From positions 585,311 through 649,310 of the forward strand of contig MU270026.1 of assembly GCA_021432635.1 (NCBI GenBank): a DNA stretch of 64,000 nucleotides, written 5' to 3'. Position numbers and translations under genes: made by a program. Shown piece after piece: positions 42,541 through 53,859 of this stretch. This DNA comes from Thozetella sp. PMI_491. Its lineage: Eukaryota; Ascomycota; Sordariomycetes; Chaetosphaeriales; Chaetosphaeriaceae. The notes under the pieces were generated by a model. That model was given only the letters and a program-made list of their open reading frames with translations. It made no database searches and had not been told where the DNA came from. The first letter of the stretch is position 1. Every line of letters starts with the position of its first letter.

Positions 42541-43836
42541 ATGAATCCGCTGCCCCATCCGAATCAGGTGCGGTCCGCCTGTGAGCGCTGCCGAAAACAG
42601 AAGCTCAAGTGCTCCCGGCCCGCAGCCGCCACAGCGTCGTGTTCCCGATGCGAGAGACTTCGGCTGGTTTGCCAGGCGGGAGCTCAGCGGAAGGTCGGGC
42701 GCCCTGCAAGGAAGGAAGCTTCAGGCAACGAAATTCCCGCTGCAGGCAGCCCAGACGAGATACTAGTGCCTCCAGACCCGGGCATGTCACAAATGGGGAG
42801 TATTTCAGAGAATGGTAGGGAAGATCTTGCCTTTCTCCAGGAGCTTCCGGGAGTGAACGCTCCAGAGAAGTTCCTGTCATATATGGACTGGATCTTACCC
42901 GAGGACCCCGGGCCAATGCTCAATGATGTTGGGGTGGACGCACTCCCGCAATCATCCGGGGGCGAATCTCTAACAACTTGCACTGCGCCCTTGGGTGTGC
43001 TACCGCCACCCATGAACGACTCTGCCGTCATCCGCATCACTTCAGGAAGCCAGTTCTCCACACTCTCTACGATAAATAAGGAGCTTCACAGATTAGCCGA
43101 GAGGATGAGCCACCAGCTCGAAGGGATCTCGCTTGAATCCTTTGTTAGAGTCGTCTTGGAACCCAACGATGCGTCGGCGTCGATCGCGCCGTACCAGACG
43201 CTGATGAAACTGTCGCAAGAGTATCTCCAGGCCATCAAGTCACTACACCGCAGCATTGGTACCGATTCCATGGTAGTACCGCGGCCGCAACCTCGATGCA
43301 TGGAGGATGGTGATCTTGCTCTAACCCTGCATCCGTCACTAGCAACGCCTATCAGTGGAAGCAGTCGTGACGGAGCTTCTCGCTCCGGAAGCTTCTCTCA
43401 CCAGTCACTCGTTCTCGACTCTCCGACAGCTTTGCTTGTCATCTCTTGTTTTTCTCAGCTCCTGCATTATCTCGAGACATTCTTCGTCATCTCCAAGGCG
43501 CGCCTCGACGACCCGTCGGACCGCCTCATACCGCCTGCCCAGGAGACGTTTGCAGGTGTGCGCGTCCTCGAATTTTTGACCCAAGGCGCCATGTTTGTGG
43601 AGGGGCTTCGGAACGTGCTTAGCCAGATCATCCTCGTCCTCGGGTTTCCGACCGGGACGTGGTGGTCGGGAAGGACGGTGTGGACTGGGCTGTTGGCGGA
43701 CACACGCTATCGCGATATCTTGAATCAGGAGCTGGGCTCTGTAGAGGATGGTTGGAGCACACGGCCGGCGAGACTGATGGAGTTGATCGATGCTTGCAGG
43801 GCGATGATTATGGATGCTTCCATGCTGGGGTCCTAG
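42541..43836 (+). CDS. Zn2Cys6 transcription factor, AflR-like
   Basis: Intronless frame of 431 residues. The zinc cluster lies at the N-terminus: CERCRKQKLKC at about residues 14-24, then CSRCERLRLVC. A Pro/Ser linker follows. The C-terminal half matches the AflR-type regulatory region (LVLDSPTALLVISCFSQLL, QGAMFVEGLRNVLSQIILV). In characterised members this domain order regulates secondary metabolite clusters through TCG..CGA sites. Only an MFS pump lies beside it, so its targets are either the pump or genes outside this window. Confidence 0.9.
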   Translation: MNPLPHPNQVRSACERCRKQKLKCSRPAAATASCSRCERLRLVCQAGAQRKVGRPARKEASGNEIPAAGSPDEILVPPDPGMSQMGSISENGREDLAFLQELPGVNAPEKFLSYMDWILPEDPGPMLNDVGVDALPQSSGGESLTTCTAPLGVLPPPMNDSAVIRITSGSQFSTLSTINKELHRLAERMSHQLEGISLESFVRVVLEPNDASASIAPYQTLMKLSQEYLQAIKSLHRSIGTDSMVVPRPQPRCMEDGDLALTLHPSLATPISGSSRDGASRSGSFSHQSLVLDSPTALLVISCFSQLLHYLETFFVISKARLDDPSDRLIPPAQETFAGVRVLEFLTQGAMFVEGLRNVLSQIILVLGFPTGTWWSGRTVWTGLLADTRYRDILNQELGSVEDGWSTRPARLMELIDACRAMIMDASMLGS

Positions 43837-44289
43837 AGACGAACACAGGCCGTTAAAGGAGTGCCGACATCTGGAACAACCCACACCGAGTTACGCCGGT
43901 GAAATCTACACGGCTGCTGATTCAGTCTTCGGACATCCATCTACATCAGCTTCGAATAAACGAGGAAAAAGAGACAACGAAGAAGATCTGTGGAGGATTC
44001 ATGATTATTATTTCGAGCCACATTGTGTGCATCACGCAGGCACCCTATACCCCTGATTCCTGTGGCGCTCTAATCTTTACAGCAATAATATGGGTCGAGG
44101 GAACCGACGCCGGGTATCCTCCATCGCCCGCGCTGATGTATGGGAGAAGAATATCCCGCCATGGTTGGAAATGCCCCGCAGAATTCGCCTTAAAGTCGCC
44201 GTTGTCCTTCGAGGAGCAGCCGAACGCCCCATTTTTTCGCCAGATAAGCAGATACCCATCCATAATTAAAAAGCAATATTTGCCTGGGT
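43837..44289. other. Convergent intergenic region, no gene seen
   Basis: Between the stops of the AflR-like gene and the glycosyltransferase. Nothing recognised. Confidence 0.5.
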
Positions 44290-45795
44290 TCACAAGCAGC
44301 ACGGGTACGCGTCGGCGTCCCCGTCGTTGGACAAATGGGTGTGAGCACCCTCGTCGTCGATGGTGAGGAACGAGCTGCCGCGGTACCGCCCCGTGGGGTC
44401 CCGGAGGTTTCCGATCGAAGACGAGAAGGCGCTCCCTGTGATGCCGAGGAAGAATTGGCCGCGGACCATCAGAGCCAGGTCGATGGCGCCCTGGAAGTCG
44501 AAGGCCAGGCTGTTCATCATCTCGGTCGTCTCCTTGTCGTCCTGCAGCAGGCGCCACTTGTGCGTCACCTCCCAGCCACGAGCGGCGCCGGCTTCGACAA
44601 ACTTCTCGACTTGGACGGGGTCCCCGCAGGCTAGATAGATCAAAGGCTTCGCGGCGCCAGGCGTTCCCCACTTGTCCCATGCCTTGTCCAACACGTCGAG
44701 ATCCACCCCGAGCTGGTGCTCGAGGGAGCTCCAGATGGTATCGTTCTCCACGCGGAAGTGCACCGCGTAGTAGGGGCGGTTGATCTTGCTAACGAGGCGA
44801 TCGACGACGATGCGCTCCTGCTGGCGGAACCGGATCGCGTGCGAGAGGTCGTTCCAGAGCCGCCGGTCGCGCCCAGTCGGGTCGTCGGTGATTCGGAAGA
44901 GGAGGAACTGGGAGTCGACGGTGATGACAGTGATGCCGCTCTTGACCTCAGCGGGCGGGTTCTCGGCGGCCTTGTCCTTTAGCTCCTTCAGCTTGCCCTC
45001 GAAGTAGGTGCTGTACGGCTTGCCAACCCAGAAATACGGGTGAAACTGCTGGTACTGTGGTCATCTGCAGTCAGTGGACTGTGCTCTGCATCGCGGGTAC
45101 TGCCGTGTCTCACGATACCCGAGACATCCCGTTGAGGAAGATAGAGAAGAGTAACTTACGCCAGGGGCGGCGCTGCAGAGGATCTCAACGCGCTCCTTCA
45201 CGGCCACGGTCTTGTCAAGCTCGTCCGGATGCACGACCTTCATCTTCGGGCAGGCTCTCCCCAGCACGTCGCGCAGGTGAGCCTGGTCGAACCACTGGTC
45301 GTAGGGCTTGTAGGCGTCGCCGTTGAGGAAGTTGAACTGCTTCAGATCATTCGAGTCGCGAAGAGGCATGGCGGGCAGCACAAAATTGGAGCCGCTCTCG
45401 ACCGCCATCTTCAGGCAGGTCTTGACCTGCGACACGATAGACATGAGCCCCGCCGACATGCCGGTGCATCGCATGTAGGTCTGGTCCTCCCGCCACGGCG
45501 CGTGGTCGCAGGCCTCCTTGAGCGTGGCATAGTCGTAGTCGAACGAGGCCTTGTTCAATCCGAAGGCTTGCTCAAAGTACTTGGCTGTGTGCGGCAGGAG
45601 CTCGGACCCGGTCGCGGACGTGGACGCAGACGCGGATGCTGGCGGTCGGCTGCCGGTGGAGCCCGAGGATGACGTCGACGCCGGGGGCGACCATTGCCGA
45701 AATCCGGGCGTCATGAGCCGGACAGTCCAAATGGCCACCAGGACGAAGGCGAGCCATCCGAAGATGTGAAGGCTGCGGCGGTTTGCGGCAATCAT
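44290..45795 (-). CDS. Type II membrane glycosyltransferase, O-fucosyltransferase-like (tentative)
   Basis: Two exons (45795-45160 and 45054-44290, intron 105 bases) encode 466 residues. The start is the first in-frame ATG. It begins with a short basic tail and one membrane anchor (FGWLAFVLVAIWTV), then a Ser/Thr/Pro stem, which is the usual layout of Golgi glycosyltransferases. The lumenal part contains CTGMSAGLMSIVSQVKTCLKMA and a motif VHFRVENDTIW reminiscent of the HxRxExD motif in GDP-fucose-using O-fucosyltransferases, then LIYLACGDP and a late Asp/Ser-rich segment (FFLGITGSAFSSSIGN) like the acceptor or nucleotide-binding loop of that superfamily. Donor sugar and acceptor are unknown. 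Confidence 0.75.
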
Positions 45796-46935
45796 GATGG
45801 CGGCCACCGGTCGATGCTCACGCTCGAGGGACTGTACTTTGGGGGAGTTGGGTGCGGCGAGCAAGCTGAACCGATGGGGCTGCCGCGCTGATTTTATTTC
45901 GAGGTGGGGAAAAGGGGGCTTGATTAGATACGAGCAGCGTTGGAAATTATGCGCCGCTCATCCAGCTTAGCGCCTTCTCCGTCCGCTGTCACCATTGGCC
46001 AAGTCGTGCCGTTCTTTATTTTGAAAGGCTTGCACAGGCTGCAGCTAACCGGATCTGGCGATTCTTGACTCTCGCAAACCTGCGCTGCCGAACTAACTCT
46101 ATGACGCCGGGGCAAGATATGTCATGCGCAGGGGGCGGCGAGCTAATTGTAGAACTTGAGGCTCTGGGCGGTTGCAGCCGCTAGCCGTGCCCGTGCCACC
46201 GCTACAGATAAGAGCAGGACGAAGTGGCCGCTGCGATTGAAGCTAGGGATCGTTGACAGCGTCACCCGTCGACGGCGCGCAGACTGGCAGACGGATCGGC
46301 CGACTGCCTGGCTGGGCCAAACCTCTGCACAACGGCGTCAGCTATTCACGGGGGCGCCCAATGCGGTTAGACACTGTCCCTTAATTCCGCGTACAGTTCT
46401 CGTAAGCAGTCGTACTGGACAGCCACCCAGCACGGCCCGTCAGCATTGGCGTTTTGGGGGCCGCTGCCAAGAGCTTCAGGGGGCTCATTACCGGATATTT
46501 CATGCTAAAATGCCGGCCGCCGGTAGCACCCAGGTTAGACTGCCACACGACGACACTTTACAGAAGCAGATGAAAATTGAGTCTGCAGCAGTTGCTATTC
46601 TAGAAACTATAGACCTAAACTCGCCAAGCCACCCGGCCCTGTGTCTCTCTCCCTCTGCGCCTCCCCGAGGCTCCACCGGCCGTACTTTAGGTCTGAACGG
46701 GTTAACACTACCAGGTAGACCACGCTACTTTATAGGAGTGGTAGAGTACAGACTGGGAAGGATCTATAGCGAGGTATGCAATTAGACCCTGGATAGCGTG
46801 CGAACGAGACATGTGGAAAGCAAGCCCACGAGCAACCCAGAGGCCAAGCTGCCACTAGGAAAGGGGGGGCGGGAGGATGCAAGGAGAGGTGTATAGATAT
46901 GTGCACTTCGTTGTGTAGCTTTCTCTTGTGCAAAC
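45796..46935. other. Intergenic, no supported gene
   Basis: A plus-strand frame at 46156-46785 is long but Arg-rich, low in hydrophobic residues and without family resemblance, so it is not called. Otherwise nothing recognised. Confidence 0.4.
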
Positions 46936-48150
46936 TTACGCGTGCATTATGAACTCTTCCGGATCCTCGCCAGATTCCCACAGCTCTCGCTCCATCCGTT
47001 CAATCTCTTCAAGTGGTTGATCCTGGAATTCTGGCACTTCAATGAGATAAGGGAAGTCGTTCTTGTGTTCCATGCTGAATTGTCCAGGTGACGTTTCTTT
47101 AGCGAAGCATCTTTGGCGCAATCTTCGCTTGATTGTGACGAGGGCTGGCGGAGGAAGGCTGTTTGCCATAAAGTGCCGCTCAGGTCTCTCGTAACGAGGA
47201 TGGAGCTTGGGGACTTCGATTGTGATGCCTTTTAATATGGGCGGCGCGCCCGATAATATCGACGTGGCTAGGTGCGATATGACGGCGCGTTCGTTGACGA
47301 GCGACCAAGACAGTGGCTGGTTGTGGTCGAGCCAGATATTCACGTTGTGCAGCTGTTCCAGCTGGGGACCAAGGGATGGCCACACATGCATCCATCTCGT
47401 TAGCAAATGTGTCACGTCTTTGTCGCTTGCCTCTGTTTTCGTCAGCGCCTCGTCCAGTGCCTGCGCATTGTCTAGACGCCCACTCCCGTCGGGATCAACT
47501 TCATCTTCTAGCGCTTTGAAGAATGCCAGCGGCAGCCAGAGAGCTATATCCAATGTGCGAAGTGATGGTGCTATTATGCGCAAAATATCGTGAGCCGGAG
47601 GGACTGCTTCTGGGGTTGGGTTCTCATGAACAAGCCTCTCCAACGTCTCAAGGTCAGTGATGATAAAGTCGGCAGCATTAGCGATCGAGATCAGGAAATC
47701 CAGCTGCCTAGCCCAGGGTTAAAAGCACGATACACTTTTGGCAGACGAAAAGAAACTAGGATCTCTTCACATTCTTATACACACAGACGTAACCGGCATC
47801 ACTGTGCCGGGAAGCATGACATCGAGCACTTCATCAGCACCGATTTGGTCCATTTTTCTTGACACCTCTTCGCACTCCCAGTGGGGACCCCATGACGAGC
47901 GTAGGCGCTGAATCCACCTAGTATCGCTCACAAGGTCGATAGCAAATCCGTATGCAGAGTGCCTTCTGGCTCTGCGCTCGTAGCCGCCCTGGGAATGCGC
48001 AGGACCATTCTCGATACATTCGCAGAAGGCAAGCCTCCCTTGTCGGAGGAACACGTGGATCGCATCTGTATTTCCGATCGCGTGAGAGTAGATTTTCCGA
48101 CGTGTTTCGACAGGCAAGCCGAAAAACGGACTCTGTTCTTGAACATCCAT
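46936..48150 (-). CDS. F-box-like fungal protein (DUF7730-type N-terminus)
   Basis: Model of two exons (48150-47785 and 47703-46936, intron 81 bases) giving 377 residues. The N-terminus SPFFGLPVETRRKIYSHAI followed by IHVFLRQGRL is the pattern seen in a large fungal family with an F-box-like start. Such proteins are thought to bind substrates or partners, but function is mostly unknown. Exon 2 starts LDFLISIANAADFII and is helical. The placed intron (GTGTGT donor, GGCAG acceptor) contains, in another frame, the protein-like stretch EEILVSFRLPKVYRAF, so the true structure could differ or the gene could carry frame changes here. Confidence concerns the family start more than the junction. Confidence 0.6.
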
Positions 48151-48555
48151 GGCGCGGGGTGTGGAGGAGAGGTGAAGGACCGCGGAGAGCGCATGTTGGC
48201 TTTCGCGGTGGTGCCATCTTAATAAGAAGCTGAGAAGTTGGGTGGGGTTTTCTCAAGAGCGCCGCTCTTTTTGGGGGTTGGTGTGCGAACGAATCACGAT
48301 GGCTTTTGTGGCCTGCATCTCGCTGCCGCCTATCCACTGTCGACCTTGGCCTGTCGCACACTGTTAGCGGCGGAATTGTGCATCCATTTAGCCATACCAG
48401 TTAACGTACAGTGCCTTGCTCAGGTATGCAAACTGGGCCAGTTAACAGCAGCCCAGGTACCATGCGGCGATAGGAAATTCCCTCGCTAGCGCATGTACAA
48501 ATCTCTACCTTCGGCAAACGAAAAGCTTAGGTAACTATCTCATCTTGATTAAAAC
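48151..48555. other. Intergenic, no gene seen
   Basis: Upstream of the F-box-like gene and downstream of the protease-TPR gene. Nothing recognised. Confidence 0.45.
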
Positions 48556-51228
48556 TTATAGAGGGTCAAGCGCCATTCTATCTTCGCCATGGTATGTATT
48601 ATCATTCCCCTGTCGGTCCCAGTTCATTGGTGCCTTCTCCAGATCATGCAACACAGCGCTCTTCGGAGGGCTTGTTACAGGCCGTTTCCCATTCTTGGAT
48701 TCCCACTGTTTAGTTACCGAGTGTGCTGATTCTGACTCCCAGGGGTAGTCGCTTTGCCGTCCAAGGAGAATGTCTAGCGCTTTTTGCGTATTAAGTGTGC
48801 TAGGATGTTCAGCACCCAATACTTTAGTCTTTAAGCCTAGTGCCTTCTGGTACATGGCTTTCGCCGCGTCGTTTCTCCCCTGGCTGTCAAATGCAAGTCC
48901 AAGGTTGTGCATACTTGCAAGTGTATCGGGATGTTCAGCGCCAAGTACTTGGGTTCGAAGGTCTAACATCTGGCGGTGGATCGATTCCGCTTCCCGGAAG
49001 CTCCCTAGTAGGTGAAGCACGTTTCCCAGGTTGTTCTTGCTGGTAAGTGTATCGGGATGCTCGCTTCCGAGCAGTTTTGTTGCAAGATCGACTGCCTGCC
49101 GGTGTAGTCCTGCGGCTTCCTTATGCTCTCCCTGCTTGCTGAGAACGATTGCAAGGTTGTTGATGCTGGCGAGCGTGCTGAAATGTTCGTTACCGAATAC
49201 CTTTTCTGCGGCGCTTCTCGTCTGCTGGTATATTGCTTCAGCTTCATCGCGCCTTTCCTGCTTGCAAAGAACAACTGCGACGTTGTTCATGCTGGCAAGA
49301 GTGTCGGAATGCTCGATGCCTAGTAAGTTAGTTCTCAGGCCCAGCGCCTGCCTATACAACGCTTCAGCTTCCCCGTAATTCCCTTGCTTGTCGAGCAACA
49401 TTGCAAGGCGGCTCATGCTGTCCACCGTATCAGGATGGTAGCTGCCGAGGAAGTTTGTCGCAAGGCTTAATATCTCCCGACGTGCCCCCTCGGCCTCCTT
49501 GAGCCTCCCTTCCCTCTCCAGCACATTCGCGACGCCATTCAGTCGAGTGAACTCGCTAAACCCTTCAGCGTCAAGCGCTTGCATATTTGGAGAAGATGGA
49601 TCGTGATGATGTATCCCTACAGATTGTTAGTGGGGCTGTAGATGAAGCACAAAATATCCAGTAATGCTTTCTCCAGGATATTCACCTTGCTGCTCCTCCC
49701 GCACAAAGTTCGTACTCTCCTGGGATGTCGGTTGATCGAATGAGGCGACTGAGGCCTGAAGCCCAGTCTGCCTAACAATATCCCGCAAAACATCGTGCAT
49801 CCTGAGAAAATATGACTCGCTTAGAGGGAAGCAGTGTCCAATTAGCATACCGACTGGATCACAGGCGGGTGATCTCATCATCCAAGAGCCGGAGTCGCCT
49901 TTCTGTACAGTATTGTTCCTGGCTACCACGACAGGTTGTGGCCGAGCACATAATGGAATCCCGAAAATCGCATCAGAAAGAAGAGAAGCCTCGACAGAGG
50001 CGAAGGGTGTGTGGATTGCAATTTTACTTGTATTTGTGGAAGCACCTGGCTTGGGCTTGTTTTTTCTGGAAGTCATGGGAGCAGTGATGGTTACCAAAGC
50101 CCAGTCAAGTGGGCCCGGTTCTTCAACAGCATCGTCCCAGAGATTGGAAAGGAATTTTAAACGGCCGAGTAATGTTTTCCCTTCGATCAAAGATCGTGGC
50201 GTTAGAAGAAAATCCGAAGAACATCTGGGCGATGTTGGCGACGTTGGTGATGCATCGGTTCTTAGCTCTCGTTGCATATATGTGTCAGGCCAGACTTCTG
50301 GCGTATAAACGTTGCCATTGCTCTCGCCAAATTCGTCAAATTCGTCATCGCTTTGTAATAGGTTCAACTCCGAGTCATCAATCTCAAAAGCCACAGGGTT
50401 GGGATCCTGGCGAGGATAGAATGCATGTGCCACAGTCAAGGCAAGATCTTCACCACCAACGGTGACCATGCCACCGGCCGTGGCCCTCCCGGTATACTGT
50501 CCGTCTTGCCATATCTCGATATCTGTTCCGCTTATGTGGGTAGGAAGCCTATCGCCGGGGACGTAAATCTCAAAGCCACTAATATCCACGGCCGATGGGT
50601 TCGCAAGCATGGCCGTTTGAGGAGTCATGGTAATCATCTGGGGTTCGATTGGCAACCTGAAACAACCCCAGTCGGAATAGGTAGCCAGGATTTTGCTCTT
50701 CAAGATGATGTCCTTCAAGCAGATGCTGAACCACTCCACTGAGCTGACTATGGTGACATATGGAGAAGCGTGAGATTGAGAGACGCCAATTAGATAGCAC
50801 TGGATGAGATAAACAGGCTCCTGAAAGGGGCTGGCGTCGGTCTTAGGCCGGCGGCTCTGCCAATACGCTCGTTCCTCGTTGATAAGTTTAGCCACTGTTC
50901 CCCGGATCTTGCTAGCAAAGTAGTCCAGATGACCGGTAATTCTCCACAAGATAATCTTGCCGTAGGTTTTGCTCTCGGTGGTGTACGCCTCGTCTCCAAA
51001 GCAATCAAGATACGTCGCGTTTGTTTCTTTGAACCGGAAGAGCCTTTTCCGTATCGCATGGCTACTATGTCTTAAAACAGATAGCGAATCTTGCAGAGAC
51101 TGGCGCGTAGTGGTCGTAGATGTTGACATCGTAGCGGACCGGCCGCGCCATGCGGCATCTTGGACAGGGGGCACTGATCTGAAGCGGCGAGTGACGAGAG
51201 AAAATCTCGGCGGGGAAGCTCTTTGCAT
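48556..51228 (-). CDS. Trypsin-like serine protease domain fused to kinesin-light-chain-type TPRs
   Basis: Two exons (51228-49686 and 49616-48556; intron with CACTAAC branch site and CTGTAG acceptor) encode 867 residues. A later ATG at 51129 is an equally good start. Residues 40-200 form a domain found in other fungal conflict-type proteins (TIVSSVEWFSICLKDIILKS). A chymotrypsin-fold protease follows, with a triad visible as His in LTVAHAF (about 268), Asp in PLDWALVTI (about 375) and Ser in KGDSGSW (about 446). After the intron come at least six 42-residue TPR units with the HPDTLxSxxNL signature. No NB-ARC or NACHT lies between. It could be a sensor with a proteolytic effector. It is head-to-head with the membrane-anchored protein, 261 bases apart. 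Confidence 0.85.
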
Positions 51229-51489
51229 GACCCATTTGCTCACATTTGAGGCTCCGGACCCCGCAGGAAGACGGTGCAGATGGGGAAAATTTTTCCAGCC
51301 TGATGCAGTTGATTGGGCTGGAGTGCATGAGATGATGACTGTCTTGGCGTCGGAGGAACTCTCAACTTTATAGCGTCATAGATGATCGCAACTGAAGCTA
51401 GGATCTCTTGGCCGTGAACCAACAATCCTGTCACCGTGTGTGGATAGTTGCATTGTCAATGCAGTGACACGCTTAATAGAATCCCCCCA
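51229..51489. promoter_or_regulatory. Bidirectional promoter region
   Basis: Only 261 bases separate the first ATGs of two divergent genes, so both promoters must lie here or overlap the 5' ends. No specific operator was recognised. Confidence 0.5.
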
Positions 51490-52585
51490 ATGGCTTCTCA
51501 ACATCCAGATCCACTACATGTTCGATGCTTCAATCCCGATTTGCTAGCCTCGAATGTCAGAGAGGTTTTGGCCACGAGGCTGTGGCCCAAGGATGCATCG
51601 GTGGCCGGGACTACCGAGAGTATTCTCGACTTAAGTCCATACTTCGACTATGTTCGACATGAGTGTAATCCTGCCTTCCAGCAGCAGTACGCCGTCGCCA
51701 CTTTTGAAGAGATCATATTTATTATTGACATGCTGAGAGGGAATCCAACGGTGACGTTTAGAGAGCTCCAGAAACTTATACAGGCTGCGCGGCCGGCTTT
51801 AGAGTTGAGGGGTTTGGCCTGCTCAATTGAACTTGCCGTTCGCCTCTGGCTCATGTTAAATGCTCGAAACATCATGCCCAGCAATACATACCAATTGCAG
51901 ACATCAGTGCCATGGCCAGACGATGCTAGTCTTCAGTCAGTGCTCATCCAGCACTTTGCCCCGCAGTCAGATATATCCAGCGGGACGTTCTCGGGGCACC
52001 TCAACTTCCACGATATGAAAAGCATCGCGGGCATCCGAGTGGAATGGACCAATAACCTAGCCATGCACTTGGCTATAAAAGGCTCTATTATCTATGTCTT
52101 CCACTGCGTATCAGTTCTAAGATGGATGCGGGAATCTCCTACAACGATGTATGGATACGATCAGTTTATCCAACAGATTTGTCTCACCGTGCTAACTCTG
52201 TCTAATTAGAGCGTTTCTCCCTTGCGACCTAATAGAGGAAACACTCGCCACCATCGATCTGCTTGCGCCCTTGACGAATGCGAAGTGTAACGCCTGGTTA
52301 GCTAATGAGATAAGTTACAGGGCGCTCGACGAGAACATGGTACATCGGGATCCTCCAAACCGGGACAAGGCTAGATATAGCTACTGGCACGAAAGACTCT
52401 CGATAATAGAGGAGACATTTGAAAAGACGAAACCTATAACCTTCATTCAATGGTGGAATGATCGACGCGACATGCAGCAATGGTGGGGGTTCTGGCTGGT
52501 GGTGACAGGCATCTTCCTCACGGTGCTCTTTGGGCTGATACAATCGGTGACTGGTATAATTCAAGTTGTGAGAGCATCGAGGTAG
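51490..52585 (+). CDS. Protein with C-terminal membrane anchor, unknown function, partner of the protease-TPR gene
   Basis: Two exons (51490-52148 and 52210-52585) encode 344 residues; the intron has a GTATGG donor and ATTAG acceptor. The first in-frame ATG is 51490. Most of the protein is predicted soluble and helical, with segments such as FEEIIFIIDMLRGNP, FRELQKLIQAARPALE and PWPDDASLQSVLIQHF. A basic/aromatic stretch (FIQWWNDRRDMQQWW) leads into one strongly hydrophobic helix (GFWLVVTGIFLTVLFGLIQ), leaving a very short tail. Proteins of this layout are common in filamentous ascomycetes and I know of no assigned function. The head-to-head arrangement with a protease-TPR protein suggests shared expression. 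A membrane-acting or membrane-docking partner is a guess. Confidence 0.8.
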
Positions 52586-53859
52586 AAATAATGCGATAGT
52601 ATATCTATCATATACTGGGATGCTGTACATTTGTGGAAGCGCTGCTAATAGAGTGGAAACGTGCGACTTGTCAGTGGGACCTCTTTACACATGAAAAAGG
52701 TGACCATGGCTTGGGTGTTACTCCCGGCCGGGACTCCTAATCCGCTCCTATCAACTCTCAGTATTTCCGTTTAGATGATTTATAGATTCATAGACTGAAC
52801 TTCGACTATCTATGGTGTCTGCGTCCATATTCCAGGTAGGAAGGTCGGAGCTCACAGCCTTGAAGGCGATCCATAGACCGTCTCCCGCCTGTAGTACGAT
52901 CTCGGCTTTTAGGCGTAGGCTTTTCGCGAAGTCTAGTGAATAAACAAGCCCATCAAGGCTTTATGCAGGAGCAGAGCAGGGCATAACATGCATCTAGACA
53001 AGCCTGGATGAATAAAGTGAAAGATTATGTCCAGGGGTATTGGCCTTTGCTTCCCGTCAGCCTCAAATAACTTGGCGGGTGCCTATCTAGCTACCTAGCT
53101 TGATTCAACGAAGCACTCTAATTTTTTTTTTCCTTGCCCACCGTATATTTCTTTATATGATTCACATACGACTAGCTTGTCGAGGGCGGAGTATCTTGGC
53201 AGTTTTTGCCGAGATTGCAATTCTTAGGACGCTGAATGCACAGATGGTTTTGAGCTGCGTGATCATTGTGCTGCGGACAATGGTTACACATCGATCATAT
53301 ATACTGACTACACTGTATAGGTACTATCTAGCCTGAGTGGCGACGCTTTGGGGGATAAGTATAGTCTTCAACTGAGTTATGGGGATACCACGGCTTAGGC
53401 GCTGACGCATACACGTCTTTCTTTTCCGGGATACGGTCATAATTTCAACTAGGACGGCAATGGGACAACGTGGCGCCCCATCCATTGCCACACTCTGGAA
53501 ATAACTTAACAAGGAACAAGTCCCACCTACGGTCTGACCCCTAAATAAATGTCAGCGTGGGAACGTTATGCCAGGGGCTCGGCTTCGCGAAGTTATCGGC
53601 TACATACGAACAATTCGGGCCAAGCGCAAAGATTGCTTACTGCAATCTCGGACTTGCCTATCTGTGTTGACGCCAATAACACGGCAATCGCGCCTTCTCT
53701 TCATACTCTATTTTGCATAAGTTCACCTAGACCGCCTCGAGATCTCAAGTTCGAACACCTAATCTTTGCCTCAGCAGACACACACCTCAGATATACAGTG
53801 GAATTCCCTTCCTAATTTTTCTCCTCCCCGGACGACTGTCGTTTCGAAACTCATCGATC
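52586..53859. other. Intergenic, no gene seen
   Basis: Short frames such as 53100-53336 are not protein-like. The region contains the presumed promoter of the GPI-type protein gene. Confidence 0.45.

Noticed and set aside
46156-46785. A 209-codon plus-strand open frame
   Set aside because: Arg-rich, no family resemblance, no hydrophobic core pattern; most likely a chance frame in GC-rich intergenic DNA.
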